Assembly: GCA_030596245.1 (NCBI GenBank)
Contig: JAUVKN010000015.1
Location: forward strand, 1 to 23,826
From: Bacteroidia bacterium
GTDB taxonomy: Bacteria > Bacteroidota > Bacteroidia > Bacteroidales > GCA-2748055
DNA: 23,826 bases
Direction: 5' to 3'
Shown: positions 15,883 through 23,826 of the stretch, piece after piece
Layout: every line of letters starts with the position of its first letter
How positions within the stretch are numbered: the stretch's first letter is position 1
Position numbers and translations under genes: made by a program
The notes under the pieces: model-generated
What the model was told of the DNA's origin: nothing
What the model saw: only the letters and a program-made list of their open reading frames with translations
The model's database searches: none

Positions 15883-16485
15883 ATGAAAACGAAAAAGAAC
15901 ATTACAATGAAAGTTGTCACTGCCACGTGGCTGGTGACTGTCCTAACCCTGATCACCGCGTGTGGTGGCAACCAGGGGAATTCAACCACAGAGGAGAAGC
16001 TGACCGAAGCTCCACAAACAACTGTAAAAACTCCGGATATGGATATCCATACGGCCACCTTAATGGGAGATCTTGAAGTCATACAACAACACATCAAGGC
16101 AGGATCTGACCTGGATGTACAAGAGCCAGCTGTGGGTTCCACTCCACTGATTTCTGCCGCTGTATTTGGCAAGACCGAAGTGGCCAGAGCTTTGATCGAG
16201 GGTGGGGCTGATGTGAACCTCAAAAATAACGAAGGATCGACCGCACTGCATTCCGCTGCCTTTCTCTGCCGGGTGGAGATCGTACAGATGTTGCTGGATC
16301 ACGGTGTCGATAAATCTGCCCTGAACAACTACGGATCAACAGCACAGGCATCGGTATCGGCTCCATTCAGCGATGTAAAATTCATATATGAACAATTCCA
16401 GAAGGACCTTGGACCGCTGGGATTTAAACTGGACTTTGCGTTTGTTGAAGAGACCCGTCCAAAGATCGCAGAGATGTTGAACTAA
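15883..16485 (+). CDS. Ankyrin-repeat lipoprotein
   Basis: The preferred start at 15883 gives 200 residues beginning MKTKKNITMKVV, a hydrophobic core and a lipobox (LITAC, Cys27), so it should be a lipoprotein. Starts at 15814 and 15907 are also in frame. A Thr/Gly/Glu-rich linker leads to about four ankyrin repeats from residue 50: DIHTATLMGDLEVIQQHIKAG, in parts IHTATLMGDLEVI, then GSTPLISAAVFGKTEVARAL, GSTALHSAAFLCRVEIVQML and a weaker NNYGSTAQASV. The end, KDLGPLGFKLDF...IAEMLN, is outside the repeats. Ankyrin repeats bind proteins; the partner is unknown. It is divergent from the AraC/TPR gene, sharing the repeat-containing region, and is followed by an acyltransferase gene 88 nt later. 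The last codons and the stop form the first unit of a triple 31-bp repeat. Confidence 0.85.
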   Translation: MKTKKNITMKVVTATWLVTVLTLITACGGNQGNSTTEEKLTEAPQTTVKTPDMDIHTATLMGDLEVIQQHIKAGSDLDVQEPAVGSTPLISAAVFGKTEVARALIEGGADVNLKNNEGSTALHSAAFLCRVEIVQMLLDHGVDKSALNNYGSTAQASVSAPFSDVKFIYEQFQKDLGPLGFKLDFAFVEETRPKIAEMLN

Positions 16486-16563
16486 GTAACTCCATATCGT
16501 TGAGATGTTGAATTAAGGAACTCCTTATCGCTGAGATGTTGAACTAACAAACTCCATTATTAA
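16471..16563 (+). repeat. Three tandem 31-bp repeats covering the 3' end of the ankyrin gene
   Basis: Units start at 16471, 16502 and 16533, each with GAGATGTTGAAYTAA and then a variable part containing AACTCC. The first unit encodes the last residues EMLN and the stop; 31 is not a multiple of three, so the later copies are shifted, yet each carries its own ATGTTGAAYTAA. The third unit ends about 10 nt before the acyltransferase ATG. Confidence 0.85.
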
Positions 16564-16573
16564 TAAGAAGAAA

Positions 16574-17632
16574 ATGTCAACTTCAGATAGAAGATACGAT
16601 ATCGATTGGTTAAGGGTAATCGCCATAGGATTGCTCCTGTTTTATCATATCGGAATTGGCTTCCAACCCTGGGGAGTATTTATCGGATTTATTCAGAGTG
16701 AAAAGCCACTGGAATCCTTATGGATAATCATGTCAATGCTCAACATATGGAGAATACCATTGTTGTTTTTTGTATCCGGTATGGGGGTTTGTTTTGCCAT
16801 CAGGAAAAGGAACTGGAAACAGTTAATCATTGAGAGAACAAAGAGAATTCTTCTCCCTTTCCTGTTTGGAATTCTGATCATTGTTCCCATACACGTTTTC
16901 ATTTGGCAGAAATATTACAACCAGGATATCACTTATACCCTTCATCCGGTTCATGTATGGTTTCTGGCAAATATATTTATCTATGTAGTGCTTTTATCGC
17001 CCCTGTTCTTCTACCTGAAAAGAAATGAAAGTGGGAAGATCAACAAGTGGCTGAAAAATTTGTTCGGAAATCCATTGGGATTGCTTTTCGTCGCAGCAAT
17101 TTTTGTGCTGGAAGCTGTTTTGGTGAAGCCCGAAACCTATGAGACCTATTCCATGACCTTGCACGGATTCTTGCTGGGTCTACTGGCCTTTCTGTTTGGT
17201 TTTTGCTTTGTTCTCAGCGGTGATGGATTCTGGCAAACGGTACGCAGATGGAGATGGTTGTTTTTATCCATTGCCGGGATCCTTTTTGCGGTTCGTTATA
17301 TTGTATTCGATCTGCAAGCTCCAAATTATTATAAAGCCATTGAATCCAACATGTGGATCTTTGCCCTGTTTGGTATTGGGTACAGGTACCTTAATCACCC
17401 CAGTAAAGCTTTAAGTTATTTAAGCCAGGGGGCATACCCAATTTATATCATACATATGATTTTTCTCTACCTGGGCTCATCCCTGATCATGCCTCTTGGA
17501 ATTCCAACCCTTGTCAAATTTATCCTCGTTGTGGTCTTTACTACCATAGGTTGTTTTACTCTCTACGAGTTGATCATCAAAAGAGCAGGATTCCTGAGAC
17601 CGCTATTTGGATTAAAACAATCTGAGGTTTAG
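16574..17632 (+). CDS. Acyltransferase 3 family integral membrane protein
   Basis: The product has 352 residues, the usual size for the family, with about ten hydrophobic helices. The N-terminus RRYDIDWLRVIAIGLLLFYH holds the diagnostic R..ID.LR....L....YH motif with the catalytic-type His25. FFVSGMGVCFAIRKRNW and the following RTKRILLPFLFG are the conserved second and third segments. These proteins move acetyl, succinyl or similar groups from cytosolic donors to glycans, lipids or glucans at the cell surface (OafA, OpgC, NodX relatives). The substrate cannot be read from sequence. A purine-rich AATAAGAAGAAA lies directly before the ATG. It follows the ankyrin gene on the same strand across the 31-bp repeats and may share its transcript. 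Confidence 0.92.
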   Translation: MSTSDRRYDIDWLRVIAIGLLLFYHIGIGFQPWGVFIGFIQSEKPLESLWIIMSMLNIWRIPLLFFVSGMGVCFAIRKRNWKQLIIERTKRILLPFLFGILIIVPIHVFIWQKYYNQDITYTLHPVHVWFLANIFIYVVLLSPLFFYLKRNESGKINKWLKNLFGNPLGLLFVAAIFVLEAVLVKPETYETYSMTLHGFLLGLLAFLFGFCFVLSGDGFWQTVRRWRWLFLSIAGILFAVRYIVFDLQAPNYYKAIESNMWIFALFGIGYRYLNHPSKALSYLSQGAYPIYIIHMIFLYLGSSLIMPLGIPTLVKFILVVVFTTIGCFTLYELIIKRAGFLRPLFGLKQSEV

Positions 17633-17649
17633 TATGCCAATTAAAGAAC

Positions 17650-17889
17650 TCAAAAGTTTCGATATGAAAAAATTTTTTTCTCTCCTACAGTATGATACTT
17701 ACCATTGATTACATCGTATAGATAGAGATCATCTCCTTCGATACGGTATTTAAACGCCTCCGTCTTGTTAACTGCTGTCAAGGTCAGGTACAGATAATAG
17801 AAAAAGCTCCCATCTCCCCCGGGGTCATACACTGCTTTGACGACAGGTACCAAAAGAGAAAGACAGGAGCCGGTATGGTCGATTTGATT
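17650..17889 (-). pseudogene. Possible lipoprotein remnant in the 348-nt gap between acyltransferase and sulfatase genes
   Basis: A 79-codon open stretch on the minus strand without an ATG (a TTG at 17853 is the only start-like codon) reads VKAVYDPGGDGSFFYY, then KTEAFKYRIEGDDLYLYDVI and NGKYHTVGEKK. The composition and the alternating pattern look like real beta-protein, possibly from a lipocalin-like lipoprotein. The upstream frame is closed by TGA. I do not recognise a family. The remainder of 17633-17980 shows no feature beyond the AT-rich leader of the sulfatase gene. Confidence 0.3.
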
Positions 17890-17980
17890 TCAAAGACAAT
17901 AAAACCGAAGATGGGTTGTATATTCCCGAAAATTAATTCTAATTTCAACCACCAACTGTTCTAACCATAACTCATCCACA

Positions 17981-19864
17981 ATGAATACAAAATTATCACT
18001 CTTTTCGGCTCTACTGATCGCAATCCTGCTTACCGGATGTGAGAATAATACACAGGAATTGCCCAATATCCTCTGGATCACCAGTGAAGACAACAGCCCA
18101 CTCCTCGGTTGTTACGGAGATTCCTTTGCCACCACTCCAAACCTTGACATGTTGGCCTCTGAGGGATTTCTCTATTCCAATGCATATGCCAACGCCCCTG
18201 TATGCGCACCTGCGCGGAACACAATTATTACTGGGGTACACTCCTGTTCCAACGGGAATGAGCAGATGCGCAGCCGCTATTCAAAATCCGAATCGGTGCG
18301 GTATTATACAGAGTACCTGATGGATAAAGGATACTACTGCACCAACAATAGCAAAACCGATTACAATACCAGCAGCGCGGATCTGGAAGTCATGTGGGAC
18401 GAGTGCGGACGGGAATCCCATTACAGGAACCGTGCAGAAGGACAACCATTCTTTGCCATCTTCAATTTCACCACCAGTCACGAAAGCTCCATCCACAGAT
18501 CCACCCCTGATGATCAGCTGAGACACAAGCCCGAAGATGTGGTTCTTCCCCCATACCATCCTGATACACCTGAGATGAGGCACGACTGGGCCCAGTATTA
18601 CGATAAGGTTGAAGATTTGGATGCCCAGGTAGGTAAGGTTCTACAGGAGCTGGAAGAGGCCGGACTGACAGAGAACACCATTGTATTCTATTACAGTGAC
18701 CATGGCGGGGTCCTGGGGCGCAGCAAGCGATTCCTCTATGAGACAGGGACGCATGTCCCATTCATCATTCACATCCCAAAGAAATATAAACACCTCTACC
18801 CTGCAAAGAGAACAGGATCCAGCATTGATCGATTGGTGAGCTTTGTGGACCTGGCCCCCACCCTGTTAAGCATCATCGACCTGGAAGCCCCCGGTTTTAT
18901 GCAGGGAACCGCCTTCCTGGGTCAGCACCAGAAAGATGAGCCCGACTATATCTACATGTTCCGGGACCGCATGGATGGCCGGTACGATATGTCCCGGTCC
19001 ATTGTGGACAGGGAATACAGATATACCAGAAACTACAATTCGTCAAGGATCTATTTGCAACATTTGGAATACCTGTGGAAGGCACCCTCCATGCGATCCT
19101 GGGAAGATGCCTTCAAGTCGGGTCAATGCAATGAAGTACAGTCAAGGTGGTGGAATCCCAAACCGGTAGAAGAGCTGTACGATACAGAAAATGATCCCTG
19201 GGAAATAAACAACCTGGCAGGTGATCCTCTCCATGCAGAGAGACTTGTCAAAATGCGTCAGGCCAGTCTGGAAATTGGCACCTCCATCAGGGATGCAGGA
19301 TTCATTCCGGAAGCTGACAGGAGCATCCGCGCCGGCAACACGCCCATTTATGATTATATGAGGAGCGATGAAGTGCCTTATGATGAGATTATGACTGCAG
19401 CAGTGCTGGCAACAGACAGGGATCCTTCCAATCTGGAAGCCCTCGTTGCGTTACTGGGCCATGACGACAGTGCCATCCGGTACTGGGCAGCCCAGGGACT
19501 TATGCTTTTGGGAGAGAATGCCCGACCAGCCATCAGGGAGATAGAGAAAGCCGCTACAGATAAATCCTGGAATGTGACTGTGACAGGTGCTGAGATTTTA
19601 TACCTGCTGGGTGAAAAAGAGAAGGCCCTGGAAGCATACCACAGGGTGTTGCAGTGTGATGCACCCATGGCCCGTACCCATGCCCTGAACAGCATCGATC
19701 ATGTGAATGGCACCTCTAAGGAGTTTCTGGATGATTGCGTTACAGTGATCAAGGAAAAATATGAACAACTGAACATGGGCAGCGATTACGATGCCAGGGT
19801 GATCAAATGGCTCCTGGAGAAATGGGATGTGGATCCCACCCAGCACGGTATCGCATTCCCTTAA
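17981..19864 (+). CDS. Formylglycine-dependent sulfatase lipoprotein with HEAT-like C-terminal tail
   Basis: The product has 627 residues. The lipobox LLTGC (Cys20) makes it a predicted lipoprotein. The S1 signature CAPARNTIITG starts at Cys75, which anaerobic or FGE-type maturases convert to formylglycine; Arg79 is present. The N-terminal metal site reads ITSEDNSP (Asp37) and the second site YYSDHGG (Asp240, His241). The opening LWITSEDNSP..GCYGD resembles the heparan N-sulfatase-like branch, but the substrate is not settled. The C-terminal part from about residue 460 (LEALVALLGHDDSAIRYWAA, then GLMLLGENARPAIREIEKAA) looks like HEAT/armadillo repeats, an extra module beyond the normal sulfatase end. 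It stands alone, with no glycoside hydrolase or SusCD pair in the window. The maturase must be elsewhere. It is convergent with hypB with 38 nt between them. Confidence 0.92.
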   Translation: MNTKLSLFSALLIAILLTGCENNTQELPNILWITSEDNSPLLGCYGDSFATTPNLDMLASEGFLYSNAYANAPVCAPARNTIITGVHSCSNGNEQMRSRYSKSESVRYYTEYLMDKGYYCTNNSKTDYNTSSADLEVMWDECGRESHYRNRAEGQPFFAIFNFTTSHESSIHRSTPDDQLRHKPEDVVLPPYHPDTPEMRHDWAQYYDKVEDLDAQVGKVLQELEEAGLTENTIVFYYSDHGGVLGRSKRFLYETGTHVPFIIHIPKKYKHLYPAKRTGSSIDRLVSFVDLAPTLLSIIDLEAPGFMQGTAFLGQHQKDEPDYIYMFRDRMDGRYDMSRSIVDREYRYTRNYNSSRIYLQHLEYLWKAPSMRSWEDAFKSGQCNEVQSRWWNPKPVEELYDTENDPWEINNLAGDPLHAERLVKMRQASLEIGTSIRDAGFIPEADRSIRAGNTPIYDYMRSDEVPYDEIMTAAVLATDRDPSNLEALVALLGHDDSAIRYWAAQGLMLLGENARPAIREIEKAATDKSWNVTVTGAEILYLLGEKEKALEAYHRVLQCDAPMARTHALNSIDHVNGTSKEFLDDCVTVIKEKYEQLNMGSDYDARVIKWLLEKWDVDPTQHGIAFP

Positions 19865-19902
19865 CTGAATATTGAACGGGTTACTTCACTTCCATTTTAT
19901 AG

Positions 19903-20769
19903 TCAGTCAGCTGGTTTCTGTGACAGGATCCAATCAATCCACGTTTCCATACCCTGTCCGGTTTTTGCAGACAACTCCATGAAAACCAGTTTTGGATTGA
20001 CCGTATAGGCATAAGATTTCGCCTTTTCCATATCAAAATCCACATATGGAAGCAGGTCTGTTTTATTGATAATGCACAGATCGGCATGCTGAAACATGGT
20101 AGGGTATTTCTGGGGTTTGTCCTCTCCTTCGGTCACACTGATGATCACAATTCGGAATTTTTCACCCAATTCAAAAAGGGAAGGGCATATCAGGTTGCCC
20201 ACATTCTCGATGAAAAGCACACTCCCCTCTTTCGGTTCCAGCTTCTTTACAGCCAGTCGGATCATTTCCGCATCCAGGTGACAACCATTTCCTGTGTTCA
20301 CCTGTACCACCGGTGCCCCTGTGCGGTCGATCCGATTCGCATCATTGAGGGTTTGCTGGTCACCCTCGATTACAGCCACATTTCGTTTTCCTTCCAGCAA
20401 CTTGATGGTTCTCTCCAGGAGTGTGGTCTTGCCCGATCCCGGAGAACTCATGAGGTTCAGGGCGACAATTCCCTTCGCCTCAAAAAATCCACCATTGCGG
20501 CTGGCCACCAGGTTGTTCTTTCCCAGGATATCCTCCTCCAGTCTTATCAGTCTCTGTTGAGAACCCTGGACATGATCGTGACCATGATCGTGCGTGTGGC
20601 CATGATCGTGCGTGTGGTCGTGATCATGCGTGTGATCGTGATCGTGATCATTGTGGCCATGGTCATGCGTGTGGTCGTGATCATGGTGGTCGTGAGATTG
20701 ACCGGATTCCCCGGGCCGGGAGATCTTCACCGGATTCCCTTTTTGTCCACACCCGCATGTTTCACACAT
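19903..20769 (-). CDS. hypB: Hydrogenase nickel incorporation GTPase HypB
   Basis: The product has 288 residues. HypB is a cytosolic GTPase that helps load nickel into [NiFe]-hydrogenase (and sometimes urease) with HypA and SlyD. The N-terminal CETCGCG is the high-affinity Ni/Zn motif. Residues 26-66 form a His-rich nickel-storage tract with 21 His in 41 residues. GTPase motifs follow: P-loop SSPGSGKT (108-115), EGDQQT, ENVGNLICP and NKTDLLP (235-241). Metal residues Cys163-His164 and Cys195 in the G domain are present. The ATG at 20769 is preceded by AAAGGA at suitable spacing. No hypA, hypC-F or hydrogenase gene is in the window. Upstream lies a frameshifted remnant ending 2 nt before the start codon. 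It is convergent with the sulfatase gene. Confidence 0.96.
   Translation of the reverse strand: MCETCGCGQKGNPVKISRPGESGQSHDHHDHDHTHDHGHNDHDHDHTHDHDHTHDHGHTHDHGHDHVQGSQQRLIRLEEDILGKNNLVASRNGGFFEAKGIVALNLMSSPGSGKTTLLERTIKLLEGKRNVAVIEGDQQTLNDANRIDRTGAPVVQVNTGNGCHLDAEMIRLAVKKLEPKEGSVLFIENVGNLICPSLFELGEKFRIVIISVTEGEDKPQKYPTMFQHADLCIINKTDLLPYVDFDMEKAKSYAYTVNPKLVFMELSAKTGQGMETWIDWILSQKPAD
20572..20694 (-). repeat. Low-complexity His/Asp-rich repeat tract inside hypB
   Basis: The DNA encoding residues 26-66 of HypB is a run of near-identical 6-18 bp units (plus strand: CATGATCGTGCGTGTGGC and variants). Such tracts expand and contract by slippage and are error-prone in assembly. In-frame length change would alter only the number of nickel-binding His residues. 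Confidence 0.85.
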
Positions 20770-20771
20770 AT

Positions 20772-20955
20772 CTATTCCTTTTGTTCAACAAGTAACGAAT
20801 TGATCCCAGGATCAAGGATCGGAATCCTGTCTGGAAGATACACCACAAATCGCTTATAATCCAGTATATCATGATATTTTTTCAGTCACCTCTTCTGAAA
20901 AACATAAACCAGGATAAGCCGATTGCAGAATGGGAACAAATAGCAAGTCCGTGTG
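20772..20955 (-). pseudogene. Frameshifted coding-like remnant immediately upstream of hypB
   Basis: On the minus strand an open frame of 37 residues ends in TAG 2 nt before the hypB ATG (KRFVVYLPDRIPILDPGINS, then LLVEQKE). It is closed upstream by TGA at 20886. In the next frame the sequence from 20955 reads LLFVPILQSAYPGLCFSEEV then TEK, and would join the first at the A6 run (20877-20882) if one A were removed. Joined, it is a coherent stretch of about 60 residues with no start codon. I recognise no family and it does not look like HypA. It could also be chance. Confidence 0.3.
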
Positions 20956-20993
20956 TTATTAAACCAAATGGTGTTAATCGCAAGTAAAACCCA

Positions 20994-23537
20994 ATGATAA
21001 GAGTGAAATACCGGAATACATTCTTATTTGCCATTGCCTTCATTTTTTCCTCAGGCCTTTTTGCCCAACGGGGTATCATCGAGGGTCTGGTGATCGATGC
21101 TACGGGGACCAATCCCCTGGAATATGCACAGGTAGGTTTATATGGCGCTTCTGATTCTTCATTTGTGGATGGCACTATCTCGGGACCGAATGGAGTTTTT
21201 ACACTGGATAAGATCCGAAACGGTACCTATTACATGGAGGTGTCATTCATCGGTTACAGAACTGAAAGCATTGGGCCTATATCCATTACCCCTCAATCGA
21301 CTCTTTACATCAGCGGCCCGGTGAGACTAAAAATCAATACAACCACACTGGATGAAGTTTCTGTGGTCCGCCAGCTCAGCCAGACTGAACGTGAGATCGA
21401 CAGACAGGTTTTTCATGCCGAACAATTTCAAACAGCCAGCGGCGGGACTGCGATAGACGTATTACGAAATATCCCATCAGTGAGCATTGGTCCCGATGGG
21501 GAGGTTTCCCTGAGGGGTACCCAGGGATTCCTGGTATACCTGAATGGCAAACCCACTCAGATGGATGCATCCATTGTGCTCGCCCAGATATCAGCCAACT
21601 CCATCGACCGGATTGAGGTGATCACCGTTCCTACAGCAAAATTTGATGCCCAGGGGACAGGTGGTATCATCAATATAACCACCCATCAATCGGCCCTGGA
21701 CGGAACCTACCTGAATACAGCAATCATGGTTGGAGGAGCTCCCTGGAATGAAAATTCCGATCCCTTTCGTTACGGCGGAAACCTCTCCTTCACTCATCAA
21801 CAGAACAGACTAAAGGTCTATGGAGGTTTGGATTATAACAGAAGAGATGTACGGGGTTCCAGGGAAGGGAAAGCCAGGATCCTCCAGGACGATGGATCTT
21901 ACTACTGGATGGTGGCCGATGGGCCCCGACCCGAGTGGCATATCAACCATGCAGTCAGGCTGGGTGCCGATCTTGAACTCACGGAAAATGATGCCCTCAG
22001 CATTGGTTTGTACCGGGGGAGAAAGGTCGAGGGACGCACAGCCGAGTATATATATGATAATTTCTACGGTGACATTGAAGAGAACCGTCTGGGAGATCCA
22101 CGGGATATCATGATCTACAATCCCAATACCCACGAAAGGGTGGGATATTTTACCACTGCTTCACTGGATTATGTACATGAGTCGCCCAATGGTGGAACCT
22201 TTACCGGTTCATTCCTGTACGAATACAGCAACCTTTACAGTGATCTCTATAATACCGATATATCTCTGATGGCCGGGAATGAAGGTAATACTCTCCTGGC
22301 CTACCGGCAGCGTGACGATAATCCACTGAACGGTTTCAGACTGGACCTGAAATATTCGGTACCCATCAGGAATACCCACCAGTTTTCCATGGGTTACCAG
22401 CCACAGTACCTTCAGCAACAAGGTGTTTTTAAGTTCGATACCCTGGATATGATCAACCAGGTGTGGAATCCCTATACGGAATTTGAAAATGAAACCGAAC
22501 TTTCAAGGTGGATCCATGCAGGATTTGTAAATTTCCAGGGATCCTTTGATGCACTGGACTATATTGCCGGAATCAGGCTTGAATACATGGATCAACTCTT
22601 CACCGTGGAGAATCCTGACTACCTGAATATATTTGACAGGCCCACCTCCGCTGAAAACATTGTACAGAAGCTCGACATTTTTCCTGTGTTTCACTTGCAG
22701 TACAACCTGAATGAGACGGACAACCTGGTGGCTGCTTTCAGCCGGCGCATCAACCGCCCTCCAACGAAGAACATGTCGCCCTTTCTACTGCGTCGCCATT
22801 ATGAGGTCTTCCTGGTGGGGGATCCCAGCCTGAAACCAGAATATGCCAGCCTGGCCGAACTCTCCTACGTAAAAGGGATCGGGGAATCGCAAATTACAAT
22901 GACCGGTTTTTACAGAAAAACCAACAATGCCATATACAGGGTCAACACCGTCCTCACAGAAGATGAATCGGAATGGTACCATGGAAATTCGGTATTGATC
23001 AGAAGCTATACAAACTCCGGAAACAACCTGGCCCTTGGTGGGGAACTGGCAGCTGACCTGAAATTGACTCCCTGGTGGAAACTATACCTGGGTGGATCAC
23101 TTTATCACTTCAGCATAAATGGAGAGATTTTCGAATTTGAGGTGGACCAAAAAAGTACCAATTGGTCACTTAACACCAACACCAGCATCTCCATTACCAG
23201 CCAATTCCGCTTATATTGGGCCCTTTCTGTCCAGTCCGCCACTGTTACAGCCCAGGGAGAAGATGAACTCTTCTATATGTCGGATGCTTCTTTCAGCTGG
23301 AGCCCAAAAACTGCAGAAAACATCAATATCCAATTTAAAGTACTGGATACATTCTCCTCCAATGATAAAGGATTAAATACGGGAGGCTATGACCAAACAG
23401 GGACACAGATCTTCTACCAGACTACGACCTACCACCGCTATGGTCCCATTCTGGAGCTTAACCTCACCTATACCCTGAACACCTCCCTCCAGAAGAAGAA
23501 GTCACCGGACAGCACCTTCGGGGAAAGTGAGTTCTAG
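20994..23537 (+). CDS. TonB-dependent receptor-like outer-membrane beta-barrel protein (OMP_b-brl_3 type)
   Basis: The product has 847 residues. Residues 1-24 are a signal peptide (SSGLFAQ). Residues about 27-115 are a carboxypeptidase-regulatory-like domain (IIEGLVIDATGTNPLEYAQV, then NGTYYMEVSFIGYRTESIGP). A plug follows with TAIDVLRNIPSVSIGPDGEV, LRGTQGFLVYLNGKPTQM and DAQGTGGIINITT. The rest is barrel of the type often annotated as outer membrane beta-barrel family protein, with SRRINRPP and GDPSLKPEYA (N-P-x-L-x-P-E-like motif) typical of it. The end, NLTYTLNTSLQKKKSPDSTF, is a late strand with a charged tail and no terminal aromatic residue. No SusD or periplasmic partner is nearby. Nearness to hypB raises the question of nickel or metal-chelate import, but this is only context. 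It is divergent from the hypB side and convergent with the Crp/Fnr gene, with 12 nt between stops. Confidence 0.92.
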   Translation: MIRVKYRNTFLFAIAFIFSSGLFAQRGIIEGLVIDATGTNPLEYAQVGLYGASDSSFVDGTISGPNGVFTLDKIRNGTYYMEVSFIGYRTESIGPISITPQSTLYISGPVRLKINTTTLDEVSVVRQLSQTEREIDRQVFHAEQFQTASGGTAIDVLRNIPSVSIGPDGEVSLRGTQGFLVYLNGKPTQMDASIVLAQISANSIDRIEVITVPTAKFDAQGTGGIINITTHQSALDGTYLNTAIMVGGAPWNENSDPFRYGGNLSFTHQQNRLKVYGGLDYNRRDVRGSREGKARILQDDGSYYWMVADGPRPEWHINHAVRLGADLELTENDALSIGLYRGRKVEGRTAEYIYDNFYGDIEENRLGDPRDIMIYNPNTHERVGYFTTASLDYVHESPNGGTFTGSFLYEYSNLYSDLYNTDISLMAGNEGNTLLAYRQRDDNPLNGFRLDLKYSVPIRNTHQFSMGYQPQYLQQQGVFKFDTLDMINQVWNPYTEFENETELSRWIHAGFVNFQGSFDALDYIAGIRLEYMDQLFTVENPDYLNIFDRPTSAENIVQKLDIFPVFHLQYNLNETDNLVAAFSRRINRPPTKNMSPFLLRRHYEVFLVGDPSLKPEYASLAELSYVKGIGESQITMTGFYRKTNNAIYRVNTVLTEDESEWYHGNSVLIRSYTNSGNNLALGGELAADLKLTPWWKLYLGGSLYHFSINGEIFEFEVDQKSTNWSLNTNTSISITSQFRLYWALSVQSATVTAQGEDELFYMSDASFSWSPKTAENINIQFKVLDTFSSNDKGLNTGGYDQTGTQIFYQTTTYHRYGPILELNLTYTLNTSLQKKKSPDSTFGESEF

Positions 23538-23549
23538 AGAGAGGGGAAC

Positions 23550-23826
23550 TTAGTTCAATAACCGGGAGAGTTTTGGCTTATCCAGCAATTCCACCACTTT
23601 TCCTTCGGTCCGGATGATCCCATCCTGGTTCATTTCACTAATGGCACGACCCACAGAAGGACGTGCCACGCCAAATAGTTCCGATAGCTGAACCTGAGAA
23701 AGAGGCATTGTAACCCGGTCTTTCCCAGTCCTCCCAGCAAGGTCCAGCAGGTATTGTGCCAGTTTCCCCTTGATGGAAGTAAAAGAGAGAAATTTGATCT
23801 TATTGGAGAGGAATTGACCCCTGCTG
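23550..23826 (-). CDS. Crp/Fnr family transcriptional regulator, C-terminal part (partial)
   Basis: This gene runs off the right edge; about 91 codons are visible. In the minus strand the frame reads KIKFLSFTSIKGKLAQYLLD, then MPLSQVQLSELFGVARPSVG and RAISEMNQDGIIRTEGKVVE, ending SRLLN and TAA. This is the dimer helix and winged helix-turn-helix of the Crp/Fnr family (K..LA..L, then S...LA...G..R..V.R.l..L...G.I). The N-terminal cyclic-nucleotide-like sensor domain is not visible, so the signal (cAMP, O2, NO, haem) cannot be judged. The stop lies 12 nt from the stop of the convergent TonB receptor gene. Start and full length are unknown. Confidence 0.88.
   Translation of the reverse strand, partial: SRGQFLSNKIKFLSFTSIKGKLAQYLLDLAGRTGKDRVTMPLSQVQLSELFGVARPSVGRAISEMNQDGIIRTEGKVVELLDKPKLSRLLN

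Noticed and set aside
20572..20694. Short-unit repeat considered as CRISPR or minisatellite outside genes
   Set aside because: It encodes the in-frame His/Asp tract of HypB, a known family feature.
20086..20859. Plus-strand open frame of 257 codons opposite hypB
   Set aside because: It mirrors HypB codons; its Val/Ile-rich repeats are the antisense of the His tract.

Overview
The window looks like chromosomal DNA of a marine- or sediment-type member of the Bacteroidota. The reasons are two TonB-dependent receptors with carboxypeptidase-regulatory-like N-termini, several type IX secretion (T9SS) C-terminal sorting domains, lipoboxes typical of the phylum, an AraC/transmembrane/TPR regulator and a formylglycine sulfatase. 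The family cannot be fixed from this sequence alone. I saw no rRNA or tRNA gene and no CRISPR array.

Layout. (1) 1-357: the 3' end of purL. (2) 410-1642, minus: a steroid 5-alpha-reductase-like membrane enzyme and a small lipoprotein. (3) 1729-10927, minus: four genes in tight order, transcribed from about 10.9 kb towards 1.7 kb. They encode a 940-residue T9SS adhesin-like protein (lamin-tail and OB domains), a lamin-tail protein whose sorting domain is cut by an in-frame TGA, a TonB-dependent receptor starting 1 nt after the restored frame of that gene, and a secreted protein with OB domains and two HKD (phospholipase D/Nuc) motifs. The set resembles an export-and-import unit acting on an extracellular polymer. 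Nucleic acid is my preferred guess; this is inference. (4) 10928-13640: a scarred accessory stretch with an inverted repeat, a decayed nucleotidyltransferase, an intact AAA_14/DUF4143 ATPase preceded by four 33-bp-period repeats, and the last 31 codons of a MacB/FtsX permease. (5) 13650-17632: a membrane-tethered AraC/TPR regulator, divergent from an ankyrin lipoprotein gene and an acyltransferase gene. A 20-bp tandem repeat lies in the divergent region and a 31-bp triple repeat covers the end of the ankyrin gene. (6) 17650-19864: a possible lipoprotein remnant and a sulfatase with a HEAT-like tail. (7) 19903-23826: hypB with a His-rich tract and no other hyp gene in view, a frameshifted coding-like remnant before it, a second TonB-type receptor, and the C-terminal part of a Crp/Fnr regulator.

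The strongest leads are the T9SS/TonB/double-HKD locus, the nonsense codon inside its sorting domain, and the periodic repeats upstream of the DUF4143 ATPase. Family assignments come from reading motifs by eye; no database search was run.
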